From the NCBI GenBank assembly GCA_963922205.1, contig CAWUHX010000352.1:186001-250000 (forward strand): 64,000 nucleotides of DNA. The letters run 5' to 3'. The position numbers and the translations under genes are program-made. This document shows positions 56,701 through 64,000 of the stretch, piece after piece. The DNA is from Romanomermis culicivorax. Its lineage: Eukaryota; Nematoda; Enoplea; Mermithida; Mermithidae. Position 1 is the first letter of the stretch, and each line of letters starts with the position of its first letter. The notes under the pieces are model-generated. The model saw nothing but the letters and a program-made list of their open reading frames with translations. It was not told the DNA's origin and ran no database searches.

Positions 56701-59700
56701 TCGGTGATTTTAGAAAACTTAAACAACGGGAGCACAGAGTCCCAAGTTTACCACGGAAAAACGTAATTTTGGTTATAATTTGACTGATGACGTTCAATAA
56801 AATTTCTCATCCGGAGAATATTGTTTATTGTTGTCAGTCTAGATAAGAGGTAAATCACTGGTTTCTTGAAAACTTTTTCGATACTGTACATCAGTAGTAT
56901 TTGAAATTTTGATGCTTATCGAAGATAGACAGTCACTTCAATATCCTGAACTCGTAGAGAAGATCCACTAATTTATAGAAAACTTCAGGCCCATTGGAGT
57001 CCATACAGATAAAATCAAGATTGCACTTATTGTAAGGTAAAAAATTTTGATTAGATGACATAATAAGCCATTCATCTTGAAATCATCGTTGCAGAGATCT
57101 GATGAAAGTAAGTTCAATACGGAAAAACTAATAGCTTTATTACTGTAATCAATGAAACAATTTTTTCGTCAGTGAGTGACAAAAAAAACAACTGAAAATT
57201 TCCTCCAATAACCTGGTTAAGTGGCCAATTTCTAGAAGCAATCAGGGTATCGACGCAGTTTTGTTCAAATCGGCAGTAGATAAACACAATGTTTTTTCAT
57301 TGGTTTTGGCTTTCCTCATTCTCATGAAGAAATTTCACGCTTTTCGACAGTATCAAATTTTTTATTAATAAAACATCGCCTGCTTAATTAAACCTGCTCT
57401 TTTTGTTTTCGTTGCGCCTATCATTTTAAATTGAATGTGCTACGTTACAAGCCAAAAGTTCATGTTTTTGGAAATAATGCAGGATAAAAATTGTTCAATA
57501 ATTGAGAATCCACACATACAAACACACACAGAGACATCAAAACTAAAAAATACGTTTTACAGGATTGAAGTTCATTGCGACACGTCGCTGTCATTTCAAA
57601 ATTGCATTTTTCAGGCTTTGAGAGCCAAATTGAAAGAAATGCATCAGCGCATTTGTCGGCTCGAGGCGACCAGATACGATTTGCAAAAGAGACAAGAACG
57701 TCAAGAATACGATTTGAAAGAGTTGAACGAACGTCAAAGGCAATTCGCCAGGAATAAAGCGTTGAAAAAAGGTTTGGACCCAGACGAAGCCGTCGCCGCC
57801 AGACATCCGGTAAAATTTACGAAAAAAACGTTTTGGCGTTCGAGAATATCTTGGAGAGGGTTTGATATCGGCAAGATTGTAACAATCAGGCGTGGACTAC
57901 TTCAGTTGAAAGTTATTTGAATTTCATGACTCGTATCTTTGCTGGCTTCACAATTATCCAAACAGTGAAATTCTGGGGAGGTCAATCAACATTTAGAATG
58001 CTGTTTTTGATCGACTAGATTTATTGATTGATGTAAAGTTTTCAGTACATTCATCCTCGGGTGTACTTAGGTCTCGACTCAATAACGAATTTAATCAAAA
58101 TTTGATGAATTCTAAATATTTTAAAAGATGAATTCTTTTCTTGAAATCAGCACCCTGAAATCGATATAATGATGTACATAATTTGATTAATTGAGAAAGA
58201 ATGTTCACATGTCTCCCTATGTTATAGCATAGTGAGATTGGTCAAAAACGAAAGACGGTCGAAATCCAATAAATTTTTGTTGCGACTCTAAAACCCGCTT
58301 TAGAATGATTCCAAAAAAAGTAATGTGTCTAATTCAAAAGCTAAATTTCGTGCAAAAAAACGTACGTCGAAAAAATGATCTTTAATCCGGGGTGCAGGGC
58401 TGCGGATTTAGGGGCGTGAGTGTTATTCCGGCGACCATAGCTGCTCTCAAGCACTGAAAATTTGAACTTACACATTAATTTAAGCATTTCCGCGCCAAAC
58501 CAAGCAAACCACATAACTTTCTGATCAAAACTCGCAAAATGACAATGATTTGAAATTTTCAAATTTTTCCGATGTCTGATATATAACGGGTACATTTGAC
58601 CAAAAACGGACAGCGCTGAAAAAGCCCGGTCCGGCTCGTAAAAGCCCATTTTCACAGTACGTGCAATATAATGCATTATGTGAATCAAGTTTATCAACTT
58701 GGGTTTATTGTGAAAACGAATCTTTCAATATTTTACAGCACTGGTCATTTTTTGGGGAATGGATTGTTTTTTTCTCAGAACTCAATTTGCTCGGCTTAAA
58801 CTTTACTTAAACTGTAAGTAGAGTAACAGTTGGTTTTGTAAGAAAATAGCTCATTTTACCATGATCTGATAAGTAATTTTTCACCATGTGAACTCGATAA
58901 CATGCTGAAATAACGAGTAAGAACGCTGCTCAAGAAAGATGTTGTTGTGTTTGGCTGCATAGATCACTTATAGGTGTAGGATCTGCATATTTTTGAACAG
59001 TTACTTCATCATGTTTATGATGCATAACATATCAGTCGACTGATCTGATTCTATTCAATGTGTTCAGTCTTGTTCAGGCTTACTTTGAAAAATAAGAATG
59101 ACCGACCAACTTTTAACAATTAGAAGAACCACTAAAGTCGTAGAAATATTTTGTTTCCATTAAGTCTGTAACTATAATCCATTTATTTTGAAAATGGCAG
59201 ATACAGCAACCGTAGATCAGAAAATCATTTGTACGATCGCATTGAGATTGGAAAATAATCAGTCTTACGAGAAACTTATCAACAGTCATAAGTACAGCTG
59301 AGTAGCAAGTTGAACGAATATTTACGTCGATTCAATAATGAACGTTTACTTGACTTAACTTACTGATTTTCGAATTTTGATCCAGAGGAATCTGTGGTCT
59401 GGAATCACTTTACGGGAAAAAGAGATCAGAATACTTCGAAACTACATTCCAAGATTACTTTCATCGATTGAATATAGTCTCACGAATGAGAGAAACAAGA
59501 TTGGAGACAGAACAGCACATTGATAGAAAATGGAGAGTCTAAACGGGCCTTTAGGGACATGACAACTCTGGCCCGGCCATGCCACCCGTGCAGGTCGATA
59601 TTATGGGTGAGGTTTAGAGCTGAAATCTCCCTTGAAGTAACATATTCGTCTGAATCTGCTCTGTCTTTATTTTGTTTCATCTGTCTTCAATTTCTTTTCG

Positions 59701-62657
59701 CGTACTTTTGTGCTTTCCTATCTTTTTATCCGCCTTTTTTCTCTTTCGACTGTGCACTTTTCCAGCCCAAAGTGCCAGTTTCGAGTAAATATGATCGTCA
59801 AATTGATCGTCGATCGTTTGGTGATCGGCGTTATCTATACGAATCCGTAAGTTTTTTGAATACAACTCTATTAACCGGTTTTTTCTTTCATATAGCACAA
59901 AGTAGGCATTGTGAGTAAATATGACAGACAAATCGATCGCAGGTCATTCAATGAGCGCAAAAGTTTGTACGATGTTGTAAGTTTAATGACTTTGAGAGTG
60001 CAGCACATATAGTAGTTTCTTCGATTTCGGGCTAGTAATCAGCTGGTAAAGCTTTTTTTAGTTTCTTGGATTTCTGGTGAGGCCGATATAGTTTTCGGAA
60101 GCGTTTTGGTTTAGACGCAGACTTTACCAGCTGATCATCTTTTTTGAAAATGACGAGTTGCAATGCAGGACAGTAGTTTCCACTCAATGGTCTTGCACAT
60201 TGCATGTCTGTATGATCATCGTGATGTCTGCACGAGTATTATTTTGTGTTCAGTGTTGCAAGTGTGCATGACGATGTGCGACATTTCAGTCAGAGATGAT
60301 TGTTTGGCCTTGCTGATGATGGGCATTGCTCTATTCATATAAAATTATTTTTAGTTTTATTATTAAATAGTTTAGCTTTAACCTCAAAAAACTATAATCC
60401 ATTCATTTTGAAATAATTGATGCGGGTCGAGGTTTCGGCAAACGCAGCCGTACTAGAGATTAGGAAATCAATTGCGATAGTCTTGAAATGATTCGAAAAA
60501 ATCATCATCAGAAAGTTTGCATCACGAAGGAAAAGGTTATTGAATAGGGTTAACGAGTATTCCTTAACTTTGAATAATATTTTTGGTGCCATCTTGCTGC
60601 ATCGATTTTTTAAAAAAAGAGTAATATGCAAATTTACTTATTTATGAAAATTTGAAAGTGATGTTTCAAAACTGTAAATTAAAATTAAATTTGGACAAAA
60701 ATGACCTTAAGTTATTTTGCAGATTTCTAATGCCGGAAAACGGTTATTGGAGTGGTATACTAAAAATCCTTACCTAAAAATTTTTTTATTTTTGACCATA
60801 TTGTGATGCTATAATTGTCGATTATAGTACTGTCGATCGTTTTTTCTCATGGGTGAGCTCAACTCACTCACCATTCGACAAACTCTTTCCAAATGAGCCT
60901 CGGAAATAAAAAAAAATGCTCACGCAAATAATTGACAACCTGTTTGTGGAGCCGCCTTTTTCTCAGATTGACTGTAGCAGTCAGACGAACAAATGAAGAA
61001 AATGGATTTCGGCCTACGATGCAGGTTTATGGTTTGCTCATTGATTTCTGTGAACTATTTTGCTTTCCGATGCTCATTTCAAAGTGAATAGTCTGTAGGA
61101 CTACAACTTAAAAAAGGAAAATGTTGGCTTGAGATGCATGGTTATCACATGTTTACGGATTTTTTTGGTTTCTTTATTCCGACTCTCATTTGAAATTGAA
61201 CGGAATAAAGTAAACTTTGAGTAAAAGATTTTGGAAGCACTAATGCATTTTGCATTCAAATTAACGTGCAAGCAATTTATGAAAAACAGTACCATAGAAA
61301 AATTTTACAATCAGTGCTAGATCATATCATTGATGTATTTACGGTGCTAGAAACTGTTTCAGCTACAAGACATGCAAATTTTTTTGAGTGCTACCTTTTG
61401 AAAAGTATTTCAACTTTGATCCTGAACTTTGAGAAAATTAATGCATGCATGTGTGTTTATTATGTCAAGTTTTATTTTTATTATTGGGGCTGCTCTTCGA
61501 TTAACGCGATTTTTAAAATTATGCAGCCCGCTGCGGTGCCTCATTTTCCGCATTGCCTGCCACCTCCACCGACGGATACACGTTCTAATTCAAAAATGCC
61601 GCATCAAGTAGAAAAACTTCGAATTGAGGAAGAAGTGAGAAACTGATTATGTTGACGTTGAGGAGACCAGCAATGGTCATGAAAATTCATCAGAAAATCC
61701 AAAATTTTGAGAATTCTCACGTGTTCCAACTTCCACCCGTAAAAATTGAAGGAAACTAGACAATCTTGGGATAAGTTTCTTGATTTTCGGCAAAAAAAAC
61801 TGTTTTCTAAATCATTATTTATCCACTGAGGTTACTACTCGAGAAACTATTTTTTCAACTGCTTGAAGATCAAAAGTTTTATGAAGAAAATTATAATCAA
61901 AAAGAGGCTGCAACATTAACAAACATGCTTTTTTACCATTAATCCAAAATTTTTAGCTTCAAATCCAGTGTCCTTACTTTCAGGATGTCGAAGCTGAAGA
62001 GGAGTAGAACTCTGCTTGCTAAATGTGCATCATGTCGATGTCCATTCACGTATCGTCAATATCAGCTGATCCGCTTAATTAATATTCTATTACTTCATTA
62101 TTGCATAAAGATATGCCCATAAATTTCTAGACTTAAATATCGAAGGTAGTTCCGCATCCTCATCAGTGAGGATGGCCCAATGTGGCGTTCTTCTAACCTT
62201 GTTCCAGCTACAAGTATCTAATAATAAATAGAAAATTTCATCGATACATTTGTGTCTCCATTTTCCAATACGTTGATCAACGCTTTGCACCCAATACAAA
62301 TTTATTTGTAAGAAGTCATTTCAGATAATGTGATGTTTAATTCTTGATAGTGCTCATGATTCGTTGTAGCTTGATATAATTTTGAACTAAGATGATCTCT
62401 GCATCAAAATCAAAATCTAAGTCGCCGGTTTCAATCATTCTATAAAATTTACACGTTAAAATTAAAAGGATAAAGCGGAAAAACAGAAAGCAGTGTTTCA
62501 CGGCAGCGCCCGGCCTCCATCGACTTGGGGACGGAGGGATAACGAAGAATTAGAGCAGATAAGGCGAAACTTGGAGCCGCCCAAATACGCCGAAACTGTC
62601 AAGTTAGAGAACGTCAGACCCCCGGCGCCCTACGTGGCGTCAGTGGTGCCGGAAGAT
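53765..62657 (+). CDS. TNNT: Troponin T, multi-exon, 3' end not found
   Basis: Exons with consistent phases: 53765-53793, 54511-54540, 54596-54610, 54673-54736, 54790-54906, 55325-55681, 57615-57809, then 59766-59846 or 59896-59976, then 62469-62657; 359 codons so far. It starts [20 protein letters not shown] (acidic N-terminus), then a Glu/Lys/Arg-rich coiled coil (e.g. [20 protein letters not shown]), the troponin I/C-binding heptad region ([30 protein letters not shown]), [23 protein letters not shown] and the C-terminal [29 protein letters not shown] typical of nematode forms. It anchors the troponin complex to tropomyosin in striated muscle thin filaments. After 62657 a GTGAGT donor leads to a last exon I could not locate; reading through gives a stop at 62703-62705. 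An AG 20 nt before the start codon may accept a spliced leader. Confidence 0.93.
55682..57614. other. Troponin T intron with repeat copy
   Basis: Includes a copy of the 28.5 kb dispersed repeat at about 57125-57430 (CAATAACCTGGTTAAGTGG, CGACGCAGTTTTGTTCAAAT). No exon recognised. Confidence 0.4.
57810..59765. other. Troponin T intron, nothing recognised
   Basis: A 118-codon minus-strand frame at 58341-58697 has no recognisable domain and no splice context; I take it as chance. An ACTATAATCCATTTATTTTG word near 59170 recurs at 60389 and belongs to a dispersed repeat. Confidence 0.4.
59766..59846 (+). CDS. TNNT: Troponin T alternative exon a
   Basis: 81 nt, phase 0 on both sides, 27 residues [27 protein letters not shown]. 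Preceded by TTTTCCAG and followed by GTAAGT. It is homologous to exon b 49 nt downstream (17 of 27 residues identical). In insects the equivalent segment is also encoded by two mutually exclusive exons, and vertebrate fast troponin T has an alternative pair near its C-terminus. Confidence 0.9.
59896..59976 (+). CDS. TNNT: Troponin T alternative exon b
   Basis: 81 nt, phase 0 on both sides, 27 residues [27 protein letters not shown], acceptor TTTCATATAG, donor GTAAGT. The 49 nt gap to exon a is shorter than any other intron found in this gene (55 nt and up), which would hinder splicing of a to b and favour mutual exclusion, since including both would keep the frame. Confidence 0.9.
59977..62468. 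other. Troponin T intron with repeats
   Basis: Contains inverted and direct copies of the repeats also seen at 28.3-29.9 kb (60390-60600, 60965-61085, 61097-61190). The 24 nt candidate exon at 61984 is described separately. A possible AG-flanked stretch near 61520-61640 (ends [10 protein letters not shown] and a stop) is too weak to call. Confidence 0.4.
61984..62007 (+). other. Candidate alternative last exon of troponin T
   Basis: After a strong acceptor (CTTACTTTCAG), 24 nt in the right phase encode DVEAEEE and a stop, like the acidic tails of troponin T. It precedes the conserved exon at 62469, so using it would drop that exon. It may be an alternative end or chance. Confidence 0.25.
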
Positions 62658-64000
62658 GTGAGTTTTAGTGTGAAATTAAAAAAAATGACGCACCGTGGGC
62701 AATAACCATGAGAAAGCGTTTCCTCTGTGAATTCTGATACTCGTGCATTGCATTCAGCATCCTGTAAGAAAATTTTCCGTGTGGTCCTAGTTCACATGAA
62801 TGTTGCAGCGAATGAGCCCAAAAATGAAAACTCTTTCTACAAATAAACAAACAATTATGGATGGACGAAGACGTGTGAAAATCTCGTTTTCGGATGACTC
62901 AGTGTAAAAAGTTTCTCTTGTGCTGACAAATTAATCTGACGGTAGTTTTCCAACTTTCACGCCTCACAAAATACATTGCTGTGAGTGAATGAAAGCATAC
63001 ATGCTCAAAAACCGAGGGTTCGAACAGCTTAAGACGTCAATAAAATTTTTTTGAACTATATTTATCGCCTAAAAAGGAGTGAATTTTTTGTTTTCGGATA
63101 TTCATTTTTCATCTTTCTCTTACTTTTCGCTCAACCGTCTTTATATCTTCTCTCGATGATGGCATGAAATCACGTGATGAGTAAAAGCCGATGCATAGTC
63201 GTCCCTTAATAAAATGGCCTTTCCTGAGTCAGGAAAGCTCGTTCCCTAAATTTTCGATCCTGACGCAATCCGTAATCTTGAAATCAGGATCGGGACAGCG
63301 TTCCCGACATGATAAGGAAAGGTGTTCCTGACGTCTTCTTGATCGGGAAAGTGTGACTTTCCTGACGTCGGGAACAAAGTACAAGCCTTCCCTACTATTT
63401 AGGGATCGGGAAAGCTACAAGCTACAGTAAATACTCGTCAAATGCGCAACAGCTTTAGCTTGCGCATCATTTTAGTTGCATTTTTCGGTATTTGGAATTG
63501 AAAATGAAGTGAAATTAGCAAGGCAACTAAAGCACGTACTAATACCGTAGTTATGTTTGTTTATAACAAAACGGCAGATTTGCTGTTTTTGTTGATTGAT
63601 TCCAGCGTTTTTAACTTAAAAAAAAATGAATTAATTTTAATTTCAAAATTTATTAATTTTAAAATAAAATTTAATTTAAAGCGAAAAAAATTGTAAAATT
63701 TAAAATTAAAAATTGTAAAATTTAAAATTAAAAAATTCTAAAATTTAAAATTAAAAAAATAAATTAAGGGGGAATTAAAATATGACAAATAAACGAAAAA
63801 CGCCGCAAACAAAATCAATATAATGTACAGGATTAATGTACTGTCTGGTCGTTTTCATTTATACGACGTACTTATCTGAATATCTGATCTTACTGTGAAA
63901 TATTTGTCATGTAGACTTCCCGATCCTTAAATTTAGGGACGTTAAGGACAACTTTACCGGGTCCATTCCTTTTCTGATTCTTATCGGGTCAGGTACTCGG
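62658..64000. repeat. 3' region with repeats running off the window
   Basis: Positions 63198-63420 consist of recurring GATCGGGAAAG, CCTGACGTC and GGGAAC words in both orientations; similar words return in inverted order at 63915-64000 (CTTCCCGATCC, TTTAGGGACG, ATCGGGTCAGG), suggesting an element with inverted ends. Between them, 63606-63780 is an AAAATTTAAAATTAAAAA tandem tract. The missing last exon of troponin T may be here or beyond. Confidence 0.45.

Noticed and set aside
57435-57614. Reading frame extending troponin T exon 7 upstream
   Set aside because: A clear TTTTTCAG acceptor at 57607-57614 and family sequence start at 57615; the extension is intron.

Overview
The window is AT-rich nuclear DNA from an animal, most likely a nematode. 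Its protein-coding genes have short introns (49-74 nt) mixed with long ones, consensus GT..AG splice sites, and a nematode-style troponin T. Two degenerate interstitial arrays match the nematode telomere hexamer TTAGGC. Several genes have a splice-acceptor-like AG 7-20 nt before the start codon, as expected for spliced-leader trans-splicing. The species cannot be named from the sequence.

Layout. 1-4.35 kb: no recognisable gene. 4353-4543 (+): probable last exons of an unidentified gene. 5.2-17 kb: a mosaic of short repeats, namely foldbacks, variable-core palindromes, GC-rich hairpins, a MITE, an inverted-repeat complex, a 1.5 kb terminal-inverted-repeat element and the two telomere-like tracts. 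17758-19396 (+): a complete three-exon gene for the U5 snRNP protein Dim1/TXNL4A. 20.4 kb: a small satellite. 21312-26345 (-): a 1677-residue, intronless toxin-like protein with a central hydrophobic region resembling the TcdA/TcdB pore-forming region. 27658-35741 (-): a four-transmembrane claudin/Clc-like gene in at least six exons. 37516-52112 (-): a complete ten-exon cytosolic carboxypeptidase gene (CCP6/AGBL4-like, 480 aa). 53765 to at least 62657 (+): troponin T, about 359 codons seen, with two mutually exclusive exons. 63.2-64 kb: repeats running off the end.

A 9,279 bp Ty3/Gypsy LTR element (39390-48668, 891 bp LTRs differing at about eight sites, AAAT target duplication) sits in the fifth intron of the carboxypeptidase gene, antisense to it. 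Its order is gag-env-pol rather than gag-pol-env. The env ectodomain frame ends in a single stop, and the same frame then continues into a membrane anchor fused to protease, reverse transcriptase, RNase H and integrase. This layout and the intronless toxin-like gene are the two most unusual things in the window.

The host genes do not form a pathway: Dim1 acts in splicing, the Clc-like protein in membranes, CCP6 on polyglutamylated proteins such as tubulin, and troponin T in muscle thin filaments. CCP6 and troponin T are divergently transcribed from a 1.65 kb spacer carrying a long GCAAAA microsatellite. Exon coordinates were derived by hand from reading-frame continuity, splice consensus and remembered family sequence. 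No search was run.
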